Assembly (NCBI GenBank): GCA_030762935.1
Contig: CM060900.1
Span: 368,791,132 to 368,855,131 of the forward strand
Source of the DNA: Hymenopus coronatus
Lineage: Eukaryota > Arthropoda > Insecta > Mantodea > Hymenopodidae
Reading direction: 5' to 3'
DNA length: 64,000 nucleotides
Shown here: positions 36,454-47,750 of the stretch, piece by piece
Layout of the letters: every line of letters begins with the position of its first letter
How positions within the stretch are numbered: position 1 is the first letter of the stretch
Made by a program: the position numbers and the translations under genes
The notes under the pieces: model-generated
What the model was told of the DNA's origin: nothing
The model's input: only the letters and a program-made list of their open reading frames with translations
Databases searched by the model: none

Positions 36454-37430
36454 ATAAGATGTAGTGCTACTAATACTCAAATTAAAAACTAATGAACTTG
36501 GAGGATTTTTTAACCAAAGGTTTCTCTAGTTTTCAGTCTTTATTTCTTTACCATGCAATCTAGGGCAGCAGCAATATAATCTCTACTCAAGTTGGTATGA
36601 AATTATTTACAGCTATTCATAGTGGAAAAGGGAAGAGGAATTTTTGACCCACATTTGTTAAAAGAATCTGCAACTTCCTGCTATACAATTTTCAAGTATA
36701 TAATAAAATCTTATCATTAGTATCACTTATACCTATTTTTGATAGGCATTGAAGCAGTTCAAAAGTCCTTTCCAGTGGTAAATATAGCAACTTGAATACT
36801 TTTTTTTTTTTTTTGCCTGGTTCAGACTCTTTTCAACAAAACAGGCATCAGCTACATCAGCAATAGAAATTGAAGTTACCATAGCTGAGTAAATACAAAC
36901 TGCTTTCAATGCTCCTGAGTCCAGAAAGAAGCAATTTTTATATGATATGTTGCATTCACATGATTTTCTATACTATTGTTTATTTGTGGCTTCACAGATT
37001 AATCTTACGAAAGTATATTTAATTTCAATAGAGGGAAATCTTTGCAGAAATAGCTACACTATACATTTCATTATAGATACAAAGGAATAGCACTAGTCAA
37101 ATGTCTAACAACTGAAAACTATATGCTGGCCTTAAAATTCCACACTCTGTTCATGCAATAGCGAGAAACAACTGAAAATTAGCAATTTTTTTTTTTAATA
37201 AATATAAAGGCAAAGTATTGATGAATTTGAAACATTAATATCGGATATATCAGAAATTACTTACGCTACAGAGAAGGTAATTTGTAATAAATGGTATGTT
37301 TTAAAGACGTCTCTGCATGTTTTTGTGTAGTACATTTTTATCTATGTGTAGCATTTACCAGTTACACAAGCTTGTATAAAATTCCTTCTGAACAAAAAGA
37401 ACTTCACAGGCTGTTCCCAGAAAATTCCAG
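36454..37430. other. Intronic stretch, nothing recognised
   Basis: AT-rich, with T tracts near 36800 and 37190. No repeat or gene recognised. Confidence 0.5.
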
Positions 37431-37439
37431 ATACCCATT

Positions 37440-37670
37440 TTGCCATCAAAATACCTTTAATATATGATACTACAATCAAAATAGTAGTGAACAGCCATTT
37501 ATGAGAAAATTAAAAAAAAATTGTAAAATGATCCTTGTAAAGGATAGTAGGAGGTGAAGGATTTTTATTGAAAATGTTCGTGTGACATCTTTGGAAGGCA
37601 CTGAATTTCGATACATACCAAATTCGGTATTTATCCAATGTTGATTTTTGAGTTAAGTTGTTCAAAAAAA
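37440..37670 (-). repeat. Interspersed repeat family A, partial inverted copy 3
   Basis: The minus strand matches the core of 3540-3700: CTCAAAAAT, then ATACCGAATTTGGTAT, then TTCAGTGCCTTCCA, an ATGT-ACA block, TTTTCAA and CCTTTACA in the same order. It is more diverged than copies 1 and 2 and covers only their central part. Confidence 0.6.
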
Positions 37671-38619
37671 AAACAAATACACACACTCACTCATTTGCTC
37701 TCCCATATGTTGTCTAAATATGCTTTATTGGACTGAGGGATCCTGAACACAAGTATTTCTGGTGAAATCTCAGAATCAAATTTTTGTGTGGAATACAACA
37801 CTTCCCCTGCTTGCTATATGTAGTTGAGAACCTAAAAACAAGATACATGCCCATGTGTGCATGGCTAAATTAAACATCCAATAAACATCAAACTTTATAC
37901 TTCATCAGTATAGCCCAGGTTTTTCTGTATGTTAAATTTAGAAACATTTACATAAATATGTAGTAAAGTGTGTAATGAATCAACGTATCAAATGTGTAAT
38001 TATAAATATATAACTTAAAATTACATCAGAGTTGAGACCTTAAATGAACAATAATCTATTTCACTTACCAGTCACCCCTCGTACCACCCTATTTATTGTT
38101 TTTATTACCTCTCATTCCTCCACAGTCATTATTTGAAAATTCTAATTTTTTAAATTATATGAATTTGTTAATCAGATAATGATGAACACAAATTCCAGTT
38201 TCACAGTTTTCATAAAAAGTATTTTGTGATTACATGAAATGATGAGGATTTTGGGACAGTGATGTATACTGTAAGTTAAGTATTGATTTGTGTCAATTGT
38301 AACACTTTTCCTTTAAAAATATTCAAATGAAATAGAAGAATATATAAAATGAACCCACATAGGCATACAGCAAAATATTTCACTTTTACTGGAAGAGTGT
38401 ATCACCAAAAATCTGGTCTGGTCATGGCAAACCCTCTATCGCCTTGATTGGTGGACTTATTTATGAGCACTATGGAGATAAGGGTCACCAAAGCATTCCC
38501 ATGGATGTTAAAAGTGTGGCACAGGTATGTTAATATTTTTGCCATGGTTCCTGGGTAACACGTAGAGAATGCAATGAAAGTTTTAAATATTCAGGAAAAG
38601 ATATTAAGCTTCACAATGG
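37671..38619. other. Intronic stretch, nothing recognised
   Basis: No recognised gene or repeat boundary between the family A fragment and the old Penelope-like element. Confidence 0.5.
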
Positions 38620-38945
38620 AGAAAGAAACAAATGGACACAATTGGCTCTCCTAGACTTGAAAATAATGAAAAATCACAACAAATTAAAATTTGGCGTACA
38701 CAGAAAACCTACTCGCTCCAATAACTACATCAAATGCAATCTATATCCCACCAGCATGCAGTAATTAAGTCTTGCACACAGATTAATCAACATACCAATG
38801 GACATGGATGAGTTTAACAGCAAAATAAAAAGCATAATTGAAACAGCAGAAGCTAATGGATTTAACAAACAACTAGTTCATAAAAAAATAAATAAAGCCA
38901 AAACAAATAAAACTCATCAAAGATACCAGCACCCTCACTACAAAC

Positions 38946-38956
38946 AAGGATGAAAA
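38946..38956. repeat. 11-bp target duplication, left copy (AAGGATGAAAA)
   Basis: Identical to 39682-39692; the two flank exactly the inverted Penelope pair. The old element reads continuously if the insertion and one copy are removed. Confidence 0.85.
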
Positions 38957-39681
38957 TTGAAATCTTGCAAATATACAAAGAAGCTTTTGACAGTGATGTG
39001 ATTAAATTAAAACAAAATAATTTGAGTCAGGTTTTGTAACATAAACATCACTTAGTAATTACTTACCGGGACTGGTATCAGGAACACTTGTTCCCATTTT
39101 CAACCCTTAATTCTGACTAAATCTTGCTTCCTTGGCGTCAACGGTGAGGGTGTTGGTGTATCAGTTGTGTAGGCATCTGGTGCTGGATCTATGAACTTCC
39201 AATGGTTGCTGTATGGTGGTAAATCGAAATTCATGATAATGGCTCTTTTTCTTCATGATGTAGATCTTCTCCCAGACATCTAATTCTTCTGTGTCACTTG
39301 TGGAGGCATCTGGTACTGGATCTATGAGCTTCCATAGGTTGCTGTATGGTGATAAATCAAAATTCACATGGCTCTTTTTCTTCATGATGTAGATCTTCTG
39401 ACACAGAATTAGATGTCTGGGAAAAAATCTACATCATGAAGAAAAAGAGCCAAATCATGAATTTTGATTTACCATCATACAGCAACCTTTGGAAGTTCAT
39501 AGATCCAGCAACAGATGCCTCCACAAGTGATACGGAACCATCCTCATTATTGACACCAACGAAACAAGATTTAGTCAGAATTAAGGGTGGGAATGGGAAC
39601 AAATGTTCGCGAAACTGGTCCCAGTAACTGACCACTAAGATGTGTTTGTATTACAAAAACCGACTCAAATTATTTTGTTTT
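38957..39681. mobile_element. Head-to-head pair of truncated Penelope-like 3' ends
   Basis: The left part (38957-39290) is a minus-strand Penelope 3' end starting at TTGAAATCTTGCAAATA, the same terminal base as the independent copy at 57879. It is followed by a second partial minus-strand unit (39291-39403). At about 39404 the sequence turns around and a plus-strand 3' end runs to 39681. Both outer ends are therefore element 3' ends. All units carry the coding end (LDVWEKIYIMKKKSH, then SNLWKFIDPATDAST) seen at 62.6 kb. Inverted and partial tandem units are a known habit of Penelope elements. The duplicated target shows they entered as one unit. Confidence 0.88.
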
Positions 39682-40160
39682 AAGGATGAAAAGTTCACAT
39701 TTAGGAAGTTCACATACCCCCTTTGGCATACAACAAGGTTTAAGAATATCTTCAGAGCTCAAATTATTTTCCTAGCACCTACAAGTAATTTCTCAGTGAA
39801 AAATCTCTTAAATTAAAAAATTAAAAATGAAGTCCTAACAGAAAATAGAGCAGGAATATACTGAACAAATTGTTTAGACCGTAAAAAATGTTATATAGGG
39901 AAAACTAAAAGAACTTTGGCAACTAGGAACAAGTAACATAGAATTAAAACAGGATGATAAATCAGCAGTGGCATGGCATTTTTGGAGAGAACATAACAAC
40001 ATAGAAAAGACTCCAATTTTATTAAAAGTCAGAGGAAATGGTTGGGAGTTAGAAACTTGGGAGTATACCCACATTCACATCAACAAGGAACAATTGATGA
40101 ATTCAGAAATCACACCTGGAGACATCTTTTTCCAGAAGTTCCTAAATCCTTAACCAGAGA

Positions 40161-41679
40161 TGTCTACTGCAACACCAGATAATCACAGCACCAGTAGTTG
40201 AAAAGTTTATAATGGTAGCAACTGGACTTCTGAAACATATCCTTGATTATGAAACAATGTAAATAATGGAAAGTGTTACAATCAACTCAAATCAACATCT
40301 AACTTATTTTATGATTACTTCAAATGTTATTCATAAAACATGTTAGACTATAAATAACTTAAAAAAAAAAAAAAAACAGCTTCTGCTTAAACAATAACTG
40401 AATTAATTGAGAATAAGTAGGTATGTAATGCAGAAAATTGTTTACCTCCTGGCATGGTGCACAAAAAGATATTTCCCCACATTTTCTGATTTAAATGACA
40501 TTTTGGATAACATCTTCTTGGATGAAGAAAATGATCTTTCATTTAAGATGTTGCAGGACTGTACTGGAAAAAGAGCATTCTTTCTGAAGATATGTCCTCC
40601 TGAAGCATATTTGATCTTGATCTTCAGTAGGCTCAGGTTACATTTACATCGATAGAACTTGATTTCTTGATGAGTGGCATTGTGAATGCACTTCATATAT
40701 GTTGTTCCACTTGTGACTTCATGGAACATTCATTTTCTTTTCACATACTTGATACTATAATTTTACCAGCTATCTTAACTCAATCATGTATCACAACAAA
40801 TGCTTTTCATTTTTCAGCAAGTGAAAATCTTATTCATACAATTATAGAATGACTCCCACTTTTGAATCTTTCCTGGTATCTCTGATTTTTCAGAGAAAAC
40901 TAAGTATTACAGGAACACACATGAAGTTTTAATGGTTTAAGTTGGACATCACTCATTGTTGATATATCATCAAATGTTTAAATCTTTGCAACTGCACATC
41001 AATAATACTTCATCTCAATTAAAATTTTAATTAGTAGCACTTCAAAGGAAGAAAATATTTGATAGGCAGAGAAAGAAAGAAAAAATAAATGTAATAAATA
41101 ATTGAGGAAATGCACTGTAAAATTCAATGGTAAGAGCTGGGTTGGTTCATCAATACTGCCAAATATTTATTTTATTTAAGATTGTACAAATATATAATAC
41201 ATGCCAAAATACATAAAAATAAGCTTAAGTAAGGTAATGTCCATGCTTAAATTTGTATTAATTATTGTTTGCATAGAATATGTAATTACATGAATATCTG
41301 AGCTCTACTCATCGGTAATGCAAGTGAAAGTTTTCAACGAGTTCTCCTACTGCAAACAGACCTGTACATACAGAAATATTAGTTCTTGTTTATTTTCTCA
41401 GAAATTACTTCTTCCTTTTTTAAATAGTATCATAAATAGTAAATATCAGATTTTTGCATGATAATATATGTATTTTGAATGCTAACAACCAGAAGATCAG
41501 AAGAAATAAAATGTTACTGGGAATATGAAAATCTCATTAAAATGTGCAGTTAGAATCAAACAAAAATGGATTATGCATTAATGGTTTAACAAATCATTGA
41601 GGTTAATTAGTGATTTTATTTTTGAACCAGTACATCACTTATTAATATCCTTAAAATTGAAAGTTAGAATATTTAATAT
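40161..41679. other. Intronic stretch, nothing firm
   Basis: Overlapping open frames on both strands at 40407-40729 show no domain. A 16-base A run lies near 40362. Otherwise empty. Confidence 0.5.
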
Positions 41680-42110
41680 GAATGTGAAATTGGTGTTATT
41701 ATATGGATGTGAAACTAGGTAAATTGCTAGCTCAATTGCTTAGCAATTACAAGTGTTTAATAATAGATGTCTGAGAATAATCATGGGAATATGGGGCCCA
41801 AGGACCATTTCAAATAAGGACCTGTGGAAATAACCAACCAACAGGAAATTGGGAAAGGGGTGAAGTATAGGAAATGGAAATGCACTTGAAACGAGATGAG
41901 AAGAAAAGATGGTAGTATAGCTAAAACAACTTTCAATTGGAACCCTTGAGGATCAATTAGGAGATCAGGTAGACCAAGAATTACACAGTTAAGAAAGAGA
42001 CAGAAGTTTCAGGTAAGGGCTGGAAGCAAATTAAGGTATTGTCAAAGAATAGAATACGCTGGTGTGCATTCATTAAGGCCCGATGCTTCACAGAGGAGTG
42101 AGAGGACACT
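41680..42110 (+). mobile_element. 3' end of a second type of LINE (RT C-terminal tail)
   Basis: Plus-strand frames broken by stops read LLYGCET, then LQVFNNRCLRIIMGIW, a GSIAKTTFNWNP block and GRPRITQLRK. This is the characteristic C-terminal tail of insect endonuclease-reverse transcriptase LINEs (Tyr-Gly-x-Glu-x-Trp, Arg-x-Ile-x-Gly, Trp-Asn-Pro, Arg-Gly-Arg-Pro). No upstream RT motifs remain, so it is a 5'-truncated, decayed copy, different from the two CR1-like elements. Confidence 0.65.
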
Positions 42111-42160
42111 ATTATTATTACCACCACCTCACTCGCTTACCTCGCACCTCTCACCTCACC

Positions 42161-42231
42161 GGAAAACATGTTTATGAAGCTGTGTTGAATGGAAACTGAC
42201 AATAGAAGCACATAGCTACCGAAACATGTTT
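42161..42231. repeat. Short inverted repeat
   Basis: GGAAAACATGTTT (42161-42173) is mirrored by AAACATGTTTTCC (42219-42231), a 13-base stem with a 45-base loop. It could be the end of an unknown foldback element or a coincidence. Confidence 0.4.
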
Positions 42232-45226
42232 TCCATTGAACTAATAGTTAGTGATGTAATGTTACAAAAATCAATTCACCAATTAATCTTAATGATTAGA
42301 ATAGATCACTGTCACAAAGCCCACCATGCTAAATTTTAATTTAAGGTTTCAAAAATACTTGTGTTCATTCAGATTTCCTCTAAACTTCAACAGTTGCTTC
42401 GAAATATTAGTGCTGTCTTTCCTTTAAGTTCAGATGTAAATGGGTGGATGGGTTGGTGAGCAGATCGGCAAGTTTCACTGATTGGAAGTTTATTACAATA
42501 TGTCTTTATCAAGTTTAATATTCAAAAATTCATTTGAAAATGATCTATTCCTACACATAATTACACTATAAATAATTAAGAAATTTAATTAAAAATTCAA
42601 TTACCTGGTATATGAAACAGTTAAGCAGCAGTATAAGATTCCTATGTACACATATCTATATATTGTGGCAACTGAGCTCAAAAGCTCTTGTATGTTATAA
42701 AAACAGTGATCAATAAAAACCTTTAAATATACTTGCTTAGCCCTGGTGGATGCTTTTCATACATTTATTTAAGTGTTTCTTTTTTTGTAATTCATGATAC
42801 ATTGGGATTCTTGTGTGTAATATGGAGTTAACCTTTTTTTTTTTTCTCTCTGGTTAATATCAGAGTATCATATATTAATATGCCAATCCCCTTTTTGAAG
42901 CAATTCACCATTGTCTCACCTCCTATGCCTTTGCAGCAAAACATATATTAGCATAGAGTTGATTAAGCAAAACCTTTAGTGATGACAATCATTTACTGTG
43001 TTTGCTAAGCATCAAACAGAAATACTAGCTTTTTTTTTTGTATTTACTTTTTATAACACACATGAAAATAAATGACAGTATGCTATGTAATTGTAATACA
43101 ATTTATTCTTTAAATAGCATGTTTCTTACTTTTATATTTCTGTTTTTCTCAGATGTATTATTGCCAAACATTTTCTTTATTCATACCTAAGCCAATATTT
43201 TGTTATTCTCTAGAAATCTTTAAATTTATGCATCTAAATACTATAAATCATATACACAATTTTGAGCAGGTAGTAATCCAGTTTAGAATTTGTGTTGGAA
43301 AATGCTATCCTTGTTTGAAGTACACAAGTCAAGTATGCACAACTAAAAGTGCACTTGAAAGGCTGATTTTATAAATTTAACAGTGGTAAAGGCTAGTATA
43401 AAAAACCATTTTATATTCTTGGTTGTGGAATAACTTAGATGAATTTGGTGGATATGCCACAGATAGTCCTCATCCTATCTGCCTTTCTGGAAAGTGAGGG
43501 TTTCTGATGTCTTCCTGTCGAAAGTTGCATTCTTCCCTCAGAGATAAAATATTCAAAGGTATGATGTTATATTTGTGAGATTACCAAATAGCCTTTATGA
43601 AGATAAAGTGCAGCAATTGACAGCCCCGCTTCATGAATTGGTTTGTTTTTTTCTTGCCTAATTGTTTTGAATATTCATATTCACAAATAAGTGACACTTT
43701 GTGGTGTTATTTGTCTTAATGTTGCTTTAATTAAACAAAAGGGTGAAATATGCAAAGAAATTTTCTTTCACCAAAATCTGAATATTAACAAAACTAACAT
43801 TGCAACATGTATCAGTATAACTTATTGCATGAATCAGCAGTTTTACCTTCTGCAATTATTTAATGGAATATCACAACAGGATTTTCAATAGCTGCTTAGA
43901 GGTAATGGGTAAGCCATGGTGAATACCATAGCAGAAGAGTGAAGTTCTTTATAAAGACTGCTCAAACTATCTCTACGCAGTTTCTCACATTTTGTGTTAT
44001 TCACTACTTCAGAGCTGTTAAAAATGGCACAGAAGTCAGAAAGTTGTTAGTCTCTTATAAAATTGTCCATGCTGAAAAAGCCTACATCTTTTGATAAGAA
44101 AATATATATATATATATATATATATATTTGATAGAAGTTTGTGATTGCAGTAGGTATCCAGCTTAGGAACTTGATGGTGTGACTGACATGAAGTCATTTT
44201 ATCCAGAACAAGGTTTACATTATATTTTCTACTGTGCTGTAATACTACTACTGCCATTACTCCACTAGTGCACCATATACCAAAGCCTCTAACAGCAGAA
44301 TCTGTTATGGTGCTGCATGTTTTTGTCTATTATTTTATGCAATCTTGGATACTGATATTGCTAATATTTTCTACAAAAATCCTGAATTAATTTTGTTCTT
44401 GTCCATATAGAATAAAGCCCTTAATTATTAACATTGCTTTGATTTTAGGTGCTTGTTATAATAAAATGGATGTGTGTTTTCAATTCTTATTTTTTTTGGA
44501 TATCAATTGTTATTTCACTGCTGAAACCGGTCCAGTAAATAATTACTAACTGATGTTTTGTGTTAAAAAGCCGACTTGACTCTTGCATCAAATATTAATC
44601 ACATCGCTGTGACAAGCTTCTTGCAAATTTTAATATCCTCATGTATTTTTTTCAGTTTTTTAAATTAAAGTCTGCTCATTTTTTCTTTAGTGGGCATTAC
44701 AATCCATGCTTTTCATATTCTTCTCTATGGCTCTCACCCATTTATCCCTGTGTTTTGCTAACTCCTTCCAGATAATACATAATTGCAAACTGATCCAAGG
44801 CTGTTTGTATACAATTCCACTTTCTTGCTGTTGGTCTACTTCTTGGTCTGTGCCTTCCTATAAGTTCATAAAAGTAGCTTTTAATTCCTTAGAGATTCTA
44901 CATGTGTAACATGTACCAACTGTTTCAAACTTAGAAACTTAGTGTATGTATCTCCAAATCCATTACTGTAAAGCTTGTACAACTCATTTTTATATCTATG
45001 TGTTCATACATTCCCTGTCCTGATTACTCCAAAAATCCATAAAATCATTCTCTCAAACATCGTTATTTGGACAGTAGCACTTCTAATTAATGCCCATAGG
45101 ATTTTCTAAATAAACCCTAAATAATTTAATTTTCCTTATTAACCTAAAGAGTTATAGCTGTGATAATATTTGCTCACAAAAGAACTGACTGGTTCTCTTA
45201 AGCAACATTTAAAATTTATTTTGCAG
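42232..45226. other. Intronic stretch with TA microsatellite
   Basis: Nothing recognised except a (TA)n run at 44101-44128 and short T tracts. It ends in the acceptor TTTATTTTGCAG of the next exon. Confidence 0.5.
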
Positions 45227-45351
45227 CTGTTACCCAGAATGTCCGTATTGCAGCTGCACCCAGTACTGTTCAGATTGCTGCAGCTCCTCAAATCACATAT
45301 CTGACAACTACACCTGTTACTTTCCAACAGATTCCAGTTCTTAGCCAACAG
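45227..45351 (+). CDS. Host gene, 125-nt exon encoding an Ala/Gln/Thr-rich segment
   Basis: Bounded by acceptor TTTATTTTGCAG and donor CAACAG|GTATGT. The first two bases complete a codon started by the G left at 12406, giving Ala. The remaining 41 codons are open: QNVRIAAAPSTVQIAAAPQ followed by ITYLTTTPVTFQQIPVLSQQ. The two near-repeats (VRIAAAP, VQIAAAP) and Gln/Thr/Val content are typical of activation-domain-like regions in transcription regulators, an inference from composition only. The other two frames contain stops. The exon ends in phase 0. It stands alone amid transposons, 32.8 kb from the previous firm exon. Confidence 0.78.
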
Positions 45352-45499
45352 GTATGTAACTAATACATTTGACATTGCTTTTGAAGGTAGGGGCTTCCCT
45401 GCTATATGGAAGGATAAGCATGTTATACTTCATGTACAATGCTGTAAGAATGATTACAGTCTAAGAACAGGAAATACTCAATTTTATTGAGTGTGCTTC
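45352..45499 (+). other. Start of the next host intron
   Basis: Begins with the consensus donor GTATGTAAC. Nothing else is recognised before the SINE-like segment. Confidence 0.5.
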
Positions 45500-45766
45500 A
45501 CACAGATCAGTATTGTGCATTATGCCTCTTGTTGCTGTAATCTGCCATGTAAAGAGAATGTAGGAAAATCAGGCTCAGAAGTAAAAATGCACTTCAAGCA
45601 CATATGCAATGTTGAAAACTTGGGATCAATTTATTTTTCCACTGTTGTATTGATAATGTTGTGTTTTACTGCTAGAACCAGCTGAAAAATTCAGTGTCAC
45701 AGCCAAGATTTGAACATAGTTCTTCCACTCCCCATGTGGTTGCTCCAACTATTGAGCGGTTTGCCT
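45500..45766 (-). mobile_element. Possible tRNA-derived SINE, minus strand
   Basis: Minus-strand reading has an A-box-like TAGTTGGAGCA (45741-45751) and a B-box-like TGTTCAAATCTTGG (about 45702-45716). Body limits are guessed. It lies just after the exon in the host intron. Confidence 0.4.
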
Positions 45767-46391
45767 TTTTTTACTATCATTATTCATTAGAGTAATCATT
45801 CATTCTATATGTCAGCAAATGTTCACACATGTTTGTTGAGTCCACATGTCTAGGAGCATCTTGACTAGATATGCCCCCCCATGTGAATTCACAGTATTTG
45901 ATACCAAATGATACCTGGGTGAAATTCTGAGGTCCCAAGTTCATCAATGGTGCAGCATTCTTGTATCCCATAGAAGACATTAGGAAGTCATTGACAAGAG
46001 ATTCCAATTATTTTATACCTTTAGTGGATTCAATGCCCCAGTGATTGACACCATGATAGAAAATCATAGAAGCATACACAATACTTGTTTTTTTGTTTTT
46101 ATATGTTTTCTTGTTTCTTTCTAATTGGGCACTTTTTGTGTTGGTGTTAAATGTGATATTATGTGTAATAAAACCGTAATTACTCTTCTCCATGTTATAT
46201 GAACAGCAAATAAATGGTTGACTTACATCATGTAGCGAATAAAAGGTTTTAAATACTTATACTAATACTTATGGTACTTTAAATAGCAAGGGTAATGCTA
46301 TTTTTGCACGTCCTCAATCTTTTTTAACACATACAACAGTCTATAGAACACCTATGTCCATCATTAAAGCTTGGAGATAATTTTATTAATG
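45767..46391. other. Intronic stretch, nothing recognised
   Basis: No gene or repeat recognised up to the TA that borders the mariner element. Confidence 0.5.
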
Positions 46392-46393
46392 TA

Positions 46394-47685
46394 CGAGGGC
46401 AGATCAAATATAAATGGGAATTATTTTTTTAAATTTATTGCATCAACAAACAAAAATGCTCATATGCAGATTACTTTTCCACATAGTGTCCTGCCTTCGA
46501 TACACATTTTCTCCATCGGATTGGCAAGTTTTTGATGCCATCCTTATAGAAAGGAGGAGGATGCATGCAGAGCCAGTTGCTGACAAATTCTTCTACACTT
46601 GCATCATCATCATCAAACCTCTGTCCTCCTAGGTCTTGTTTGAGTGGTCCAAACAAATGGTAGTCACAGGGCGATAAATCTGGACTGTAAGGAGGGTATT
46701 CCAGAGGTGTCCAATGCATTTTCTCCAGTTTTTCTCGCGTTAAAGCGGCAGTATGTGGCCTCACAATGTCATGGAGAAGAATGCCGTTTTGGATCAGTTG
46801 CTGGCGTAGCTTGTTGCAATATGCAGCTTTTGCTTGATCCAAAATGCAATGGTAATAGGCTGCACTAATTTTCCTTTGTTCATGAAGAAAATCCACCTGC
46901 AAAATGCCTGCAGAGTCCAAGAAAATGGTTACAAGCACCTTTCCAGCAGATGGGTATATTCTGACCTTGACCGGACCTGCTTCATCTCTTCGCTGCCACT
47001 CCATGCTTGCTTTGACTCTGGGGTGTAATGATTCACCCATGTTTCATCACAAGTCACAATGCGATTCAAGAAATCTTCTCCCTCCTCCTCTTAGCAATGC
47101 AGGTGTCTCTGACAAACTTCCTGGCATAACATTTTTTGCTCCTGGTTGATGAGACGAGGAACCCACTTGGCAGACAATTTTCTGTAATGGAGTTCATCTC
47201 AGATGATTGTTTGAACACTTCTGTAACTTATTCCTAGGGCAAAAACAATTTCGGATATTTTTATGTGCTGATCTTCTTCAATAATGTCACAAATGGCAAC
47301 AATGTTTCTCCAGTAATGCTTATTTGCAGTCTCCTCCTATGAAGTTCATTTTGCACAGCTTCTCTTCCTGCCACAAAAATTTTAGCCCACTCATACACTC
47401 GAGTCTTCAAAAGTGTTTCTTCCCCAAGCTATGCACGGAGCCGTCTCAAAATTTCCGAAGGTTTGGTGCCCTCTTTTGCAAGAAATCTGATGATGAATTG
47501 TGCAACAGATGTGTGTACCTCTTGTTCACTCATGGCATACTAACGCAGCCCCGTTCTCTGCGGTGCATACACATGCAATACCCCCTCTCCAGATACCCCC
47601 ACCAACATACTGGCAGTCTCTCCTCAAAATTATGACCAATAGCAGCACTACATTAAAATTCCCATTTATATTTGATCTGCCCTCG
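46394..47685 (-). mobile_element. mariner element with perfect 29-bp terminal inverted repeats
   Basis: 1292 bases long, the normal mariner size. Both ends carry an identical 29-base inverted repeat starting CGAGGGCAGATCAAA, flanked by TA (46392-46393 and 47686-47687). The transposase gene is on the minus strand but broken. Perfect ends around a broken gene suggest that the copy could have been moved in trans, or inserted fairly recently from an already defective source. Confidence 0.93.
46471..47640 (-). pseudogene. mariner transposase (DD34D), frameshifted
   Basis: The 190-codon frame 46471-47040 holds the C-terminal half of the catalytic domain: LLHDIVRPHTA with the second Asp, YPPYSPDLSPCDYHLFGPLK with the third, 34 residues later, and an ending FYKDGIKNLPIRWRKCV. 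The first Asp lies in CDETWVNHYTP just upstream, in a different frame, so one base is missing or extra near 47015. Further upstream, other frames keep fragments of the N-terminal helix-turn-helix region (VHTSVAQFIIRFLAKEG near 47480-47520, LRAQLGEETLLKTRVYEWAK near 47390-47450), with a stop before DELHYRKLSAKWVPR. The protein cannot be made whole from this copy. Confidence 0.88.
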
Positions 47686-47687
47686 TA

Positions 47688-47750
47688 TCTTTCCATAATT
47701 ACCCCTCCATTGGTAACATATCTTTCCATAATTACCCCTCCATTGGTAAC
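47688..47750. repeat. 33-bp tandem duplication across the piggyBac left boundary
   Basis: TCTTTCCATAATTACCCCTC and the bases after it (47688-47720) are repeated directly at 47721-47750. Each unit contains a TTAC followed by CCCTCCATTGGTAAC, the start of the piggyBac terminal repeat, so two candidate left ends exist, 47703 and 47736. The first unit begins right at the mariner right TA. Confidence 0.9.

Larger units (their letters stand above)
38620..40160 (+). mobile_element. Old Penelope-like element, split by a younger Penelope insertion
   Basis: Plus-strand pieces on both sides of the 38957-39681 insertion form one decayed Penelope-like element. The left piece (38620-38956) reads the RT tail: FLDLKI-like, then KFGVHRKPTRSNNYIKC, HRLINIPMDMDEFNSKIK and a lysine-rich end. 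The right piece (39682-40155) reads FTFRKFTYPLWHTTRFKNIF, then a GIY-YIG nuclease with AGIY and, after a stop, CYIGKTKRTLATR. The Asn/Lys-rich wording differs from the younger copies, so it is a separate subfamily. Stops and frameshifts are frequent. Penelope enzymes are RT plus GIY-YIG endonuclease proteins. Confidence 0.8.

Noticed and set aside
36824..36890. Possible small exon after TGGTTCAG reading an Ala/Thr/Glu peptide
   Set aside because: Phases do not fit either neighbouring host exon, and no strong donor follows.
40407..40729. Overlapping open frames on both strands (82 and 95 codons)
   Set aside because: No domain on either strand, and both being open points to chance composition.
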